From Oscillospiraceae bacterium (GTDB taxonomy: Bacteria; Bacillota; Clostridia; Oscillospirales; Ruminococcaceae), in assembly GCA_900768995.1 (NCBI GenBank), contig CAAGEZ010000017.1:1-64000 (forward strand): a stretch of 64,000 bases of DNA. Reading direction: 5' to 3'. The position numbers were made by a program, and so were the translations under genes. This document shows, piece by piece, positions 5,752 to 18,198 of this stretch. A model generated the notes under the pieces. It was not told the origin of the DNA. It made no database searches and worked only from the letters and a program-made list of their open reading frames with translations. Within the stretch, counting starts at the first letter, position 1. Every line of letters starts with the position of its first letter.

Positions 5752-7987
5752 TTCTTCTTATCCTTTCGTGAACATATTCGTGCTCTTCCTCACGTCTGCC
5801 GCATTTGGGACACACATCTCCGATAATTCCTGTGTAGCCGCACACCGGGTCTCTGTCAACTGGGTGGTTTATGGAGCCGTAGCCGATGCCAGCTTCTTTC
5901 ATACAGCGGACTATTTTTTCAAATGCTTCAAGGTTGTTCATAGGGTCGCCGTCAAGCTCAACATAGCTTATGTGACCGCCGTTGGTCAGCTCGTGATACG
6001 GTGCTTCTATACGTATCTTTTCAAATGCGCTGAGCTTGTAGTAAACGGGCACGTGGAACGAATTTGTATAATAATCTTTGTCGGTAACGCCCTTGATAAC
6101 GCCGTATTTCTTTCTGTCAATACGGACAAACCTGCCCGAAAGTCCCTCGGCGGGAGTTGCAAGGAGTGAGAAATTCATACCTGTTCTGACAGTTTCCTCG
6201 TCCATACGCTCTCTCATTCGGGTTATTATTTCAAGCCCGAGAGCACGTGCTTCCTCGGATTCGCCGTGATGCTTTCCGATAAGTGCTTTGAGACATTCTG
6301 CAAGTCCAATAAATCCCATCGACAGTGTTCCGTGTTTTAAGACCTCACCAACAGTGTCATCAGCTCTCAGTTTTTCCGAATCTATCCATACGCCCTGACC
6401 CATAAGAAACGGGAAATTTCGCACCTTTTTCTGAGCCTGAATGCGGTATCTGTGCATAAGCTGCTCGCATACCATATCCATTATTTCCTCAAGGCTGTCA
6501 AAAAACGCTCCGACATTTCCGTTAGCCTTGATAGCAAGTCTTGGAAGATTTACGGAAGTAAAGCTGAGATTTCCACGTCCCGTAACTATCTCACGGTCAG
6601 GGTCATAATAATTTCCGATAACTCTTGTTCTGCACCCCATTGTTGCGATCTCAGTGTTGTAATCGCCCTTTTTATAATATTTCAGATTGAAAGGTGCATC
6701 GATAAACGAGAAATTCGGGAAAAGCCTTTTTGCCGAAACTCTGCACGCAAGTTTAAAAAGATCATAATTCGGGTCACCGGGATTATAATTTATTCCCTCT
6801 TTTATTTTGAAAATATGAATGGGGAATATGGGAGTTTCGCCGTCTCCGATGCCCTCTTCACTGGCAAGGAGCACGTTTTTTATGACCATTCTGCCCTCAG
6901 ATGAGGTATCTGTGCCGTAATTTATTGAGGAAAAAGGAACCTGAGCACCTGCACGGCTGTTCATAACATTAAGGTTATGGATAAATGCTTCCATAGCCTT
7001 ATAAACAGCCTTATCTGTCTCCTTTTCAGCCTCCTCACGGCAGTATGACTGTATCCTTTCAGCAGTCTGCACGTCTGTTATTGCAAGAAGTTTTTCAAGC
7101 TCCGCTTCTTTATAGCCGTTATTATTATCAAGCACAGGGAAAATATTCTTTTCCGAAAGTATTTCTTCCGCTATTCTTTCGGCAGTCTTTTCGGCATTTT
7201 CGCAGCCGCAGAGAAGTTCAAGGCAGCGTGCTTCATTTTCTCTGTATTTTTTTCTGTATGTCTTTGCCGTACCCTGTGCCATTGCATAGTCAAAATTCGG
7301 CACGCTCTGTCCGCCGTGCATATCATTCTGGTCAGCTTCGATGGCAATGCAGGCAAGCGCCGCATAGGACGAAATATCGTTAGGCTCTCTCAAATGACCG
7401 TGACCCGATGAAAAGCCGCCTTTAAACAGCTTTATAAGGTCGATCTGACAGCAGGTTGCGGTAAGGGTATAGTAGTCCATATCGTGGATATGGATATCGC
7501 CCTCCTCGTGAGCCTTGGCAATTCTCGGATCTATAACGTACATCTCGTAAAACTGCTTTGCACCCTCCGAGCCATATTTATACATAGTTCCCATAGCTGT
7601 GTCGCCGTTGATATTGGCGTTTTCACGCTTGATGTCGCTGTCCTTGGCCGCTTTGAAGGTAAGATTTTCATATATCTTCATCAGCTTTGTGTTCATCTCA
7701 CGTGAACGGGTTCGGTCAGAGCGGTAAAGAATATAAGCCTTGGCAGTCTTTGCGTGACCCTCTTCAACAAGCACCTTTTCAACAAGGTCCTGTATCTGCT
7801 CAACAGTGGGGGTGCTGCTTCGGCCGTACATATCCTCGCAAAGGTCACAAACCTTGACAGCAAGCTCCATTGACGCATTATAGTCAGTGCCGCCAACAGC
7901 TTCGGCAGCCTTGTAAATTGCCTTGGCTATCTTTTCAATATTGAACGTATCTTTTCTTCCGTCTCTTTTTACGATATGAGTTATCAT
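5741..7987 (-). CDS. nrdD: Anaerobic (class III) ribonucleoside-triphosphate reductase
   Basis: This 748-residue enzyme reduces NTPs to dNTPs without oxygen through a glycyl radical. It has an N-terminal ATP cone (residues 3-90, HIVKRDGRKDTFNIEKIAKA) for allosteric control. The large barrel includes GGQSVPNFDYAMAQGTAK and MNSRAGAQVPFSSINYGTD. The C-terminal radical site RDPVCGYTG is followed by the zinc-binding CPKCGR. Length is typical. The gene is first in the nrdD-nrdG transcript and is preceded by a consensus promoter with a NrdR-like box pair. It implies growth without oxygen. Confidence 0.97.
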   Translation of the reverse strand: MITHIVKRDGRKDTFNIEKIAKAIYKAAEAVGGTDYNASMELAVKVCDLCEDMYGRSSTPTVEQIQDLVEKVLVEEGHAKTAKAYILYRSDRTRSREMNTKLMKIYENLTFKAAKDSDIKRENANINGDTAMGTMYKYGSEGAKQFYEMYVIDPRIAKAHEEGDIHIHDMDYYTLTATCCQIDLIKLFKGGFSSGHGHLREPNDISSYAALACIAIEADQNDMHGGQSVPNFDYAMAQGTAKTYRKKYRENEARCLELLCGCENAEKTAERIAEEILSEKNIFPVLDNNNGYKEAELEKLLAITDVQTAERIQSYCREEAEKETDKAVYKAMEAFIHNLNVMNSRAGAQVPFSSINYGTDTSSEGRMVIKNVLLASEEGIGDGETPIFPIHIFKIKEGINYNPGDPNYDLFKLACRVSAKRLFPNFSFIDAPFNLKYYKKGDYNTEIATMGCRTRVIGNYYDPDREIVTGRGNLSFTSVNLPRLAIKANGNVGAFFDSLEEIMDMVCEQLMHRYRIQAQKKVRNFPFLMGQGVWIDSEKLRADDTVGEVLKHGTLSMGFIGLAECLKALIGKHHGESEEARALGLEIITRMRERMDEETVRTGMNFSLLATPAEGLSGRFVRIDRKKYGVIKGVTDKDYYTNSFHVPVYYKLSAFEKIRIEAPYHELTNGGHISYVELDGDPMNNLEAFEKIVRCMKEAGIGYGSINHPVDRDPVCGYTGIIGDVCPKCGRREEEHEYVHERIRRIAE

Positions 7988-8054
7988 TTTAAAACCGTCT
8001 TTCTGAATAATCAGCTGATACCAATTTTGACCATAGACAAAGATTAGTATTAAA

Positions 8055-8118
8055 CCACAACATATAGCAAAATTCGCACACTAAGTTATAGTATATAGTA
8101 TTTGACACCTCTTGTCAA
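8055..8118 (-). promoter_or_regulatory. nrdD promoter with candidate NrdR box pair
   Basis: On the minus strand TTGACA (8118-8113) and TATACT (8095-8090) are spaced by 17 nt. Two similar 16-mers, AATACTATATACTATA (8102-8087) and TTGCTATATGTTGTGG (8070-8055), share a CTATAT core at 31 nt spacing, close to three helical turns. NrdR, the repressor of ribonucleotide reductase genes, binds tandem boxes of this kind. The first box overlaps the -10. The rest of the 7988-8139 gap shows nothing else. Confidence 0.65.
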
Positions 8119-8139
8119 CAGCCCCGATTTACAAAAAGA

Positions 8140-8166
8140 GACGGCAAATTTGTGTAATTTGCCGTC
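8140..8166 (-). terminator. Terminator after ruvX
   Basis: GACGGCAAATT pairs perfectly with AATTTGCCGTC across a 5-nt loop. On the minus strand it is followed by TCTTTTTG. It ends the long pyrimidine operon transcript before the nrdD promoter. Confidence 0.85.
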
Positions 8167-8183
8167 TTGACTTTTGTATGTTT

Positions 8184-8612
8184 TTATGATCGTGAACCGC
8201 TGTTCTTTCTAAATCCCATATAGCTTTCAAGGATTATCACAGCTGCCACAGCGTCAACAACATTTTTCCTCTTTTTGCCACGAACATTGACTTCATTCAG
8301 ATAATTATGTGCGGAAACTGTGGTGCATCTTTCGTCCCACATAACCACTTCTATCCCCGTCATTTCTTTGAGCTTCTCACCGAAGAGAGCGCATTTTTCA
8401 GCCCTCTCACCCACGGTGTTGTTCATATTTTTGGGGTATCCCACCACAATAAGCTCGGCTTTTTCGCTTTTGGCAAGCTCTGCGGTCTTTTCAAGGCATC
8501 TGTCAAAATTTTTCTCAAAAATCACTGTGAGAGGTGAGGCGAGAAATTCACTTTTGTCACACATTGCAATGCCTGTCCTGCTGTCACCGAAATCTACGCC
8601 CATTATTTTCAT
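8184..8612 (-). CDS. ruvX: Putative pre-16S rRNA nuclease / Holliday junction resolvase-like YqgF
   Basis: The protein has an RNase H-like fold with the N-terminal MGVDFGDSRTGIAMCD strand-loop carrying the first catalytic Asp, IVVGYPKNMNNTVGE in the middle, and VVMWDERCTTVSA plus VDAVAAVIILESY with the later acidic residues. E. coli YqgF processes the 16S rRNA 5' end. A GTG seven codons upstream is possible, but AGAGGGGACGG lies correctly before the ATG at 8612, giving 142 residues. It closely follows the histidine phosphatase and ends the operon. Confidence 0.93.
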   Translation of the reverse strand: MKIMGVDFGDSRTGIAMCDKSEFLASPLTVIFEKNFDRCLEKTAELAKSEKAELIVVGYPKNMNNTVGERAEKCALFGEKLKEMTGIEVVMWDERCTTVSAHNYLNEVNVRGKKRKNVVDAVAAVIILESYMGFRKNSGSRS

Positions 8613-8629
8613 ACTTTGTCCGTCCCCTC

Positions 8630-9292
8630 TCACTTTTTGTCATCTGCACACCATTTTGATACCGCCAGAGTGGAAAGCCCCTCGGTCAGATGCGTGCTGT
8701 CGTTTTTGAAAATTATTCTCGGTACAAGCTCATCGCTGTATTCGATAAGGGAAACGGCTGTATTGTCAGCCCAGCCGGGATCGGCATAGTTTTCCCATTC
8801 TCTTCCTTCGGCACAGTTAAGATACGCTTTTATTGCCATTCCGTGGGACACAACGGCGATGGTTTTTCCCATATTTGCGGCAGCGATACGCTTCATAGCC
8901 GCTTTCATACGGTCATAGACCTGCTTGGTGGATTCACCGTTCGGAGCTGTGAAATGATTTATCTCAGTTTTCCACAAATGATACTCCTCAGGGAATTTTT
9001 CGGGAAGTTCAGACCATTTCACGCCTTCCCAGTCGCCACCGTTTATCTCCATAATCTCATCATCGGTGATAATGTCAAGCCCGTGGTATCTGTTCACGGC
9101 TTCGGCAGTGGAAAAAGCTCTTCTGAGAGGGCTTGAATATACTGCTTCAATCTGGATATCCTTAAATCTTTCCGCAAGACATTCAAGCTGCAAGCGGCCT
9201 TTTTCGCTGACTTCGGTGTTTATCCGACCCTGAAAAAATTCCTTGACATTTCCCTCAGCCTCAGCGTGTCGGACAAGATATATCCTTACCAC
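8630..9292 (-). CDS. Histidine phosphatase family protein
   Basis: This 220-residue protein belongs to the phosphoglycerate mutase-like branch. YLVRHAEAEGN is the N-terminal catalytic RH motif, here RHA rather than RHG. AVYSSPLRRAFSTAEAV, EINGGDWEGVKWSELPE and AVVSHGMAIKAY supply the remaining Arg, Glu and His. These enzymes remove phosphate from small metabolites through a phospho-His. The substrate is unknown; pyrimidine operon placement may hint at a nucleotide-related phosphate but proves nothing. The GTG start overlaps the pyrD stop. Confidence 0.88.
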   Translation of the reverse strand: MVRIYLVRHAEAEGNVKEFFQGRINTEVSEKGRLQLECLAERFKDIQIEAVYSSPLRRAFSTAEAVNRYHGLDIITDDEIMEINGGDWEGVKWSELPEKFPEEYHLWKTEINHFTAPNGESTKQVYDRMKAAMKRIAAANMGKTIAVVSHGMAIKAYLNCAEGREWENYADPGWADNTAVSLIEYSDELVPRIIFKNDSTHLTEGLSTLAVSKWCADDKK

Positions 9293-10203
9293 GGCTTGAC
9301 AGCTCCCACGATATCACGGAGCATAATATCCTTTTCGCTGCAATAATCGGCAAGTCCCTTGGTTATCTTTACGGGAACCATCGGGTCATTGAATATCGCT
9401 GCACCCACCTGGACAAGTGACGCACCTGCCATCATTATCTCAACAGCGTCCTCCCAGCTTGAAACGCCGCCCATTCCGCATACGGGTATCTTAACAGCAT
9501 TTGCCACCTGCCATACCATTCTCACAGCCACGGGGAAAACTGCAGGGCCCGAAAGTCCGCCCACGTTATTGTGAAGAATGGGTCTGCCTGTGCGGATATC
9601 TATTCTCATTCCGAGAAGAGTGTTTATAAGGGAAACGGCGTCAGCGCCCTCAGCTTCGCAGGCCTTTGCAATGTCGGCAATGCTTGTGACGTTGGGTGAA
9701 AGCTTCATCATAACGGGCTTTTTGGTTGCCTTTCTCACAATGCTTGTGATGTGTGCAGCACCCTCGCAGGAAACGCCGAATGCCGCACCGCCTGCCTTAA
9801 CATTGGGGCAGGAAATGTTTACCTCGATCATATCAACATCGGTGCTGTCAAGCTTTTCGGCTATCTCACGGTATTCATCAGCAGTAGAGCCTGCAATATT
9901 TGCTATTATAACAGTGTCCTTTGTTTTGAGATAGGGCAGCTCCTCGGCAATAAAATGGTCGATTCCGGGATTCTGAAGACCAACGCTGTTGAGCATTCCC
10001 GAGGGTGTTTCCGCAATTCTGGGAGGGAGATTTCCGTTTCTCCTTGTGCCTGTGGTTCCCTTTACGGAAATTCCGCCAAGCTCCGAGAGAGGATAAAATT
10101 CCTCAAATTCCTTTCCGTAGCCGAATGTGCCCGAAGCGGGAACAATGGGGTTCTTGAAGTGAACTCCCGCAAAATCAATTCCAAGTCTTGACATATCAGT
10201 CAT
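9286..10203 (-). CDS. pyrD: Dihydroorotate dehydrogenase, type 1B catalytic subunit
   Basis: PyrD oxidises dihydroorotate to orotate with FMN and passes electrons to PyrK and on to NAD. Visible are NPIVPASGTFGYGKEF, the LQNPG loop, IEVNISCPNV with the catalytic Cys of class 1B enzymes, and the FMN-phosphate site VCGMGGVSSWEDAVEIMMAG. The ATG at 10203 is chosen because GGAGGAGGTG lies 9 nt upstream; a longer frame would include that ribosome site. It overlaps pyrK by 8 nt. Length (305 residues) is normal. Confidence 0.96.
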   Translation of the reverse strand: MTDMSRLGIDFAGVHFKNPIVPASGTFGYGKEFEEFYPLSELGGISVKGTTGTRRNGNLPPRIAETPSGMLNSVGLQNPGIDHFIAEELPYLKTKDTVIIANIAGSTADEYREIAEKLDSTDVDMIEVNISCPNVKAGGAAFGVSCEGAAHITSIVRKATKKPVMMKLSPNVTSIADIAKACEAEGADAVSLINTLLGMRIDIRTGRPILHNNVGGLSGPAVFPVAVRMVWQVANAVKIPVCGMGGVSSWEDAVEIMMAGASLVQVGAAIFNDPMVPVKITKGLADYCSEKDIMLRDIVGAVKPW

Positions 10204-10975
10204 CGAAAAGCACCTCCTCCGCATCAAAAACAGGTCCGTCCTTGCAGACGTGAGCGTAATATTCCTCGCCGTCCCTTATAGTTCTGCACGCACAAACGAG
10301 ACAGCCGCCAACGCCGCAGCCCATTCTCTCTTCAAGTGATACCTCGCATTTAACGCCAGCTTCCTTAGCCTGAGAGATTATTCTTTTAAGCATTACAGAG
10401 GGACCGCAAGCATAGATGATATCAGGTTTGCCGCTTTTAAGTGCTTCCGCAAGAGCGTCAGTAACAAAGCCCTTTCTTCCTGCCGAGCCGTCATCGGTGC
10501 AGAGAATGACATCTGCTCCCGAAGCTGCAAGATCCTTCTGTAAAATAACTGCGGAAGCGTTTCTGAAACCGCTGATGACTGTTGCATTCCTGCCGTAATG
10601 CTGTGCAATGGGCAGCATAGGAGGATTGCCTATTCCACCGCCGATTATAACAGCCTTTTTGTCCTTTTCGAGAAGAGTAAATCCCCTGCCGCCGAGGGGT
10701 GCAACGATATCAATGAGCTGTCCCTCAGCAAGCTGCGAAAGAGCCTTTGTGCCCTTGCCTCTTACCTCAAAAACGATTCTCAGCGTACCGTTTTCCTTGT
10801 CGATGCCGCATATGGAGATGGGTCTGCGGAGCATAAATCCGTCAGCCTTGATATTTACAAACTGACCGCACACCGCTGCTTTGGCGATATGTGGACAGCG
10901 GATAGTCATATCATATATTTCTGCCGCAATTGCTTTTTTACTTATAATAGGGTAAAGTCCCTGAGTATATTTCAT
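10196..10975 (-). CDS. pyrK: Dihydroorotate dehydrogenase electron-transfer subunit
   Basis: This 259-residue protein has a ferredoxin-reductase-like FAD domain (FMLRRPISICGID), an NAD-binding part (AVIIGGGIGNPPMLPIA, IYACGPSVML) and a C-terminal 2Fe-2S site with GCGVGGCLVCACR plus a later Cys in YAHVCKDG. It couples PyrD to NAD+. The gene starts after a ribosome site AAGGAGG and follows carB across an 80-bp gap with a perfect hairpin. Confidence 0.96.
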   Translation of the reverse strand: MKYTQGLYPIISKKAIAAEIYDMTIRCPHIAKAAVCGQFVNIKADGFMLRRPISICGIDKENGTLRIVFEVRGKGTKALSQLAEGQLIDIVAPLGGRGFTLLEKDKKAVIIGGGIGNPPMLPIAQHYGRNATVISGFRNASAVILQKDLAASGADVILCTDDGSAGRKGFVTDALAEALKSGKPDIIYACGPSVMLKRIISQAKEAGVKCEVSLEERMGCGVGGCLVCACRTIRDGEEYYAHVCKDGPVFDAEEVLFDD

Positions 10976-11004
10976 AAAGCAGATGTCCTCCTTATAATGA
11001 GATA

Positions 11005-11041
11005 GGGGCTGTAACGAAGATATTCAAAACGTTACAGCCCC
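11005..11041 (-). other. Perfect 12-bp hairpin between carB and pyrK
   Basis: GGGGCTGTAACG pairs perfectly with CGTTACAGCCCC around a 13-nt loop. No T run follows on the minus strand; the pyrK ribosome site comes about 15 nt later. It is more likely an mRNA-stabilising or processing hairpin than a full terminator. Confidence 0.7.
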
Positions 11042-11055
11042 GTTTGATGTTTTTA

Positions 11056-14000
11056 TCAGATCTTTGTAATGTCTATCATTTCCATATCGTCGATGTTCTT
11101 GCCCATTGCAAGGATATCAGCCACTGCATTTGCCGTATCAATGGCAGTCAGGCAGCAGATAGAACGTTCAACGGTCTTTCGGCGTATCTTAACGCTGTCA
11201 TATGCGGGGATACGCCCCTTTGCGGAGGTGGAAATAACGTAATTTATCTTGCCGCTGTCAAGAAGCGTCATAACGTTGGGCTTTTCTTCAGAAGCCTTGC
11301 GGACAACGTTCGCAGCCACCATATTTCTGTTAAGTGTAGCCGCTGTTCCGCCTGTTGCGTAAAGATCGAAGCCAAGCTGCTCGAACTTTTCGGCAACGTA
11401 AATGATCTCCTGCTTATCGGTGTCACGGACTGTGATAAGAACGCCGCCGTCCTTTTTCATATTGTAGCCTGCGGCGATAAGTCCCTTGAAGAGTGCGTCC
11501 TCAAATGTTCTTGCAATGCCGAGGCACTCACCTGTTGACTTCATCTCAGGGCCAAGGGCAGTATCAACATCGTGGAGCTTTTCAAAGCTGAATACAGGTA
11601 CCTTAACGGCGATGAAATCAGCTTCCTTGTAAAGTCCGCTTTCGTAGCCCTGCTCCTTAAGAGTGTGACCGAACATTATCTTTGTGGCGATATCCACCAT
11701 AGGAACGCCTGTTACCTTGGAAATGTAAGGAACGGTTCTTGAAGAACGGGGGTTTACCTCGATCACATATACCTCGTTGTTGTAAACAACGTACTGGATA
11801 TTAACAAGACCGATTACGTTCAGAGCCATTGCAAGGCGCTTTGTGTATTCAACGATAGTCTCTCTTATCTTCTTTGTAAGGGTAAGAGCGGGATATACGG
11901 AAATTGAGTCGCCGGAGTGAACGCCTGCACGCTCGATATGCTCCATAATTCCGGGGATAAGGTAATCTGTGCCGTCGCAGATAGCATCGACCTCGACCTC
12001 CTTGCCCATCATATACTTATCAATAAGCACAGGATTTTCAAGAGCAGTTCTTGTAATGATCTCCATATACTCGATGATATCCTGGTCGGAGTGAGCGATT
12101 ATCATATTCTGACCGCCGAGAACGTAGGAGGGACGCATAAGAACGGGATATCCAAGGTCCTGAGCAGCCTTAAGAGCCTCTTCAGTGTTCATAACGGTGT
12201 GACCTGCGGGACGGGGAATGCCGCACTTGTTAAGAAGCTCGTCAAATCTCTCTCTGTCTTCCGCAGCATCAATGCTGTCGGCAGATGTTCCGAGAATGCG
12301 CACACCCATATCGGAAAGGTGCTTTGTGAGCTTGATTGCGGTCTGACCGCCAAACTGTACAACAACGCCATAGGGCTTTTCGGTTTCGATTATTGCCTCA
12401 ACGTCCTCCTTGGTAAGAGGGTCAAAGTAAAGTCTGTCACCTGTGTCGAAGTCAGTGGAAACCGTTTCGGGGTTATTGTTGCAGATAACTGCGTCATAGC
12501 CCATTTCCTTGAGCGCCCATACGCAGTGAACGGAGCAGTAGTCGAACTCGATACCCTGACCTATTCTGATAGGACCCGAACCGAAAACAATGACCTTTTT
12601 CTTGCCTGTATCGGTGCGGTCAATAAACTGTCGTGCTTCGTTTTCCTCGTCATAGGTGGAGTAGAAGTAAGGAGTTTCAGCCTTGAATTCGCCTGCGCAG
12701 GTATCAACCATCTTGAATACAGCCCTTGTTTTCTTGGGGCACTTCTGACCGCTTATGCGCTCGATAGTGCTGTCAAGATAGCCGTATTTCTTGGCAACAT
12801 CATACTTTTCACAGGTAAGCTCACCGTCTTCAAGCCACTTTTCAAGGTCTGCAAGATTTTTGAGCTTTGAAAGGAACCACATATCTATCATAGTGATCTC
12901 GTGTATCTTTTCAAGGGCAACTCCCCTCTTTATTGCCTCAAACACAACAAAGGAACGCTCATCATCGACATTATAAAGTCTCTCGTAAACCTCTTCATCT
13001 GAAAGCTTTTTCAGCTTCTTAAGGTTCATTGAGTCAAGCCCAAGCTCGATCGAACGTACAGCCTTCATCATAGCGTGCTCAAAAGATGTACCGATAGCCA
13101 TAACTTCGCCCGTTGCCATCATCTGAGTGCCGAGGGTACGCTTTGCATAAACGAATTTATCGAAAGGCCACTTGGGGAACTTAACAACAACATAGTCAAG
13201 AGCAGGTTCGAAGCAGGCGTATGTCTTTCCTGTTACCTGATTGATTATCTCGTCAAGAGTGTAGCCGATAGCAATTCTTGTGGCAACCTTTGCGATAGGA
13301 TATCCCGTAGCCTTGGAAGCAAGTGCGGAAGAACGGGAAACTCTGGGGTTTACCTCAATTACAGCATATTCAAAGGAAGTGGGGTGAAGCGCAAACTGAC
13401 AGTTGCAGCCGCCCTCTACCTTAAGCTCGGAAATAATGTTCAGAGCCGCAGTTCTGAGCATCTGATATTCCTTATCCGAAAGAGTTACCGCAGGAGCGAT
13501 AACGATAGAGTCCCCTGTGTGAACGCCGACAGGGTCGAAGTTTTCCATTGAGCAGACAGTAATAACATTGCCCTTTCTGTCACGGATAACCTCAAACTCG
13601 ATCTCTTTCCAGCCGCTGATGCACTTCTCAACAAGTATCTGAGTAATGGGAGAAAGTCTCAGACCGTTTGTGGCGATATCAATAAGCTCTTCCTCATTAT
13701 TTGCAATACCGCCGCCTGTGCCGCCGAGGGTAAATGCAGGACGGACGATAACGGGATAGTCAATTACCTTTGCAAATTCCACAGCATCTGGAACATTTTC
13801 AACAACCTTTGATGGGATAACAGGCTCGCCTATCTTCTCCATAGTGTCCTTGAAAGCCTGTCTGTCCTCAGCCTTGTGGATAGTCTCAGGATTAGCGCCG
13901 AGGAGCTTGACATTATTCTCCTCAAGGAAACCACATTCGGCAAGCTGCATTGAAAGCGTCAGACCTGTCTGACCGCCGAGGGTGGAAAGAATGCTGTCGG

Positions 14001-14247
14001 GCTTCTCGATTTTTATTATCTTCTTGACAACATCAAGTGTAAGAGGTTCGATATAGACCTTGTCAGCCATAGCCTTATCGGTCATAATGGTAGCGGGGTT
14101 TGAGTTGATAAGAACAACTTCAAGTCCCTCCTGCTTAAGAGCACGGCACGCCTGAGTACCCGCATAGTCAAATTCGGCAGCCTGTCCGATAATAATAGGC
14201 CCCGAGCCGATAACAAGAACCTTTTTTATATCGCTGCGAAGCGGCAT
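11056..14247 (-). CDS. carB: Carbamoyl-phosphate synthase large subunit
   Basis: This 1063-residue enzyme makes carbamoyl phosphate from bicarbonate, ammonia and two ATP. Both ATP-grasp halves are present: the first begins KKVLVIGSGPIIIGQAAEFD and the second KKVIVFGSGPIRIGQGIEFD at about residue 550. Further marks are VRPAFTLGGTGGG, MRPSYVLGGQNM and a C-terminal MGS-like allosteric domain (ITVRDTDKQEIIYVAEKF onward). It begins 1 nt after the carA stop, with the ribosome site GGAGG inside the carA end. Confidence 0.98.
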   Translation of the reverse strand: MPLRSDIKKVLVIGSGPIIIGQAAEFDYAGTQACRALKQEGLEVVLINSNPATIMTDKAMADKVYIEPLTLDVVKKIIKIEKPDSILSTLGGQTGLTLSMQLAECGFLEENNVKLLGANPETIHKAEDRQAFKDTMEKIGEPVIPSKVVENVPDAVEFAKVIDYPVIVRPAFTLGGTGGGIANNEEELIDIATNGLRLSPITQILVEKCISGWKEIEFEVIRDRKGNVITVCSMENFDPVGVHTGDSIVIAPAVTLSDKEYQMLRTAALNIISELKVEGGCNCQFALHPTSFEYAVIEVNPRVSRSSALASKATGYPIAKVATRIAIGYTLDEIINQVTGKTYACFEPALDYVVVKFPKWPFDKFVYAKRTLGTQMMATGEVMAIGTSFEHAMMKAVRSIELGLDSMNLKKLKKLSDEEVYERLYNVDDERSFVVFEAIKRGVALEKIHEITMIDMWFLSKLKNLADLEKWLEDGELTCEKYDVAKKYGYLDSTIERISGQKCPKKTRAVFKMVDTCAGEFKAETPYFYSTYDEENEARQFIDRTDTGKKKVIVFGSGPIRIGQGIEFDYCSVHCVWALKEMGYDAVICNNNPETVSTDFDTGDRLYFDPLTKEDVEAIIETEKPYGVVVQFGGQTAIKLTKHLSDMGVRILGTSADSIDAAEDRERFDELLNKCGIPRPAGHTVMNTEEALKAAQDLGYPVLMRPSYVLGGQNMIIAHSDQDIIEYMEIITRTALENPVLIDKYMMGKEVEVDAICDGTDYLIPGIMEHIERAGVHSGDSISVYPALTLTKKIRETIVEYTKRLAMALNVIGLVNIQYVVYNNEVYVIEVNPRSSRTVPYISKVTGVPMVDIATKIMFGHTLKEQGYESGLYKEADFIAVKVPVFSFEKLHDVDTALGPEMKSTGECLGIARTFEDALFKGLIAAGYNMKKDGGVLITVRDTDKQEIIYVAEKFEQLGFDLYATGGTAATLNRNMVAANVVRKASEEKPNVMTLLDSGKINYVISTSAKGRIPAYDSVKIRRKTVERSICCLTAIDTANAVADILAMGKNIDDMEMIDITKI

Positions 14248-14248
14248 T

Positions 14249-15361
14249 TTACTCAGCCTCCTTTGAGGATTTCATCATATCAATAAATTCATCGAAAAGA
14301 TAAGCGGTATCCTGAGGTCCACCGCAAGCCTCGGGATGGAACTGAACGGTGAAGCAGGGGAACTTTTTGTATCTTACGCCCTCGCAGGTGCCGTCATTTG
14401 CATTCTTGTGGGAAACCTCGCCCACCTCGGGGTCAAGGCTGTCATTGATAACAGCATAGCCGTGGTTCTGAGAAGTAACGAAGGTCCTGTCAAGAGCAAT
14501 GTCGATAACAGGCTGGTTTGCACCTCTGTGACCGTATTTGAGCTTTTCGGTCTTTGCGCCGTTGGCAAGGGCCATAAGCTGATGACCGAGACAGATTCCG
14601 AAAACAGGGATATTATATTCCTTGATCTTCTTCAGATTTTCGATGATGTCGGTGTTCTCAGCAGGGTCGCCGGGGCCGTTTGAAAGCATTATTCCGTCAG
14701 GGTTCATAGCCTTGATATCCTCTGCGGAAGTGCCTGCGGGAACAACGGTAACATTGCATCTGCGCTTTACAAGCTCTCTTCTGATGTTGAACTTGTAGCC
14801 GAAATCGTAGAGAACAACGTCATAAAGAGGATCTTCTGCCTTAAATGTCTCAGGCTTGTCCACTGTAACGGACTTGACCGCATTCTTTATTGAGAAAGCC
14901 TTTATCTGTTCGAGAAGCTCGTCCTTTTTCTCGTAAACATTTTCCGTGGTGATAACGCCGTTCATAACGCCGCTTTCACGGATTATTCTTGTAAGACATC
15001 TGGTGTCAATGGAGTGGATACCGATAATGTTGTGCTTTTTAAGAAACTCGTCAACATTTCCCTCACATCTGAAATTTGAGGGCGAGTTGCACCATTCCCT
15101 TACGATATATCCGCTTACACATGAGCCTTTGGATTCGTAATCAGTGTCATTCACGCCGTAATTTCCGATAAGGGGAAAGGTCTGTGTGACGATCTGACCG
15201 AAGTAGCTGGGGTCAGATAAGGTTTCTTCATAGCCGGTCATACCCGTTGCAAAGACGATCTCGCCGATTGATGTTCCCTTTGCTCCAAAGGAATATCCCT
15301 CGAAAATACGTCCGTTGGCAAGCATAACATAAGCCTTGTCTCCCATATTGAATAAAGACAT
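14249..15361 (-). CDS. carA: Carbamoyl-phosphate synthase small subunit (glutaminase)
   Basis: This 370-residue protein has an N-terminal CPSase small-chain domain (FATGMTGYEETLSDPSYFGQ) and a class I glutamine amidotransferase domain with the nucleophile Cys in PVFGICLGHQLMALA (about 260) and the His-Glu pair in FTVQFHPEACGG. It supplies ammonia to CarB. TTAGGAGGATAACTT precedes the start. Length is normal. Confidence 0.98.
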   Translation of the reverse strand: MSLFNMGDKAYVMLANGRIFEGYSFGAKGTSIGEIVFATGMTGYEETLSDPSYFGQIVTQTFPLIGNYGVNDTDYESKGSCVSGYIVREWCNSPSNFRCEGNVDEFLKKHNIIGIHSIDTRCLTRIIRESGVMNGVITTENVYEKKDELLEQIKAFSIKNAVKSVTVDKPETFKAEDPLYDVVLYDFGYKFNIRRELVKRRCNVTVVPAGTSAEDIKAMNPDGIMLSNGPGDPAENTDIIENLKKIKEYNIPVFGICLGHQLMALANGAKTEKLKYGHRGANQPVIDIALDRTFVTSQNHGYAVINDSLDPEVGEVSHKNANDGTCEGVRYKKFPCFTVQFHPEACGGPQDTAYLFDEFIDMMKSSKEAE

Positions 15362-15409
15362 AAGTTATCCTCCTAAAATTTATTGCCATTGCCGAAATCG
15401 GCAGGGTTA

Positions 15410-18183
<2,774 letters not shown>

Positions 18184-18198
18184 TTACCTCCGAATAAA

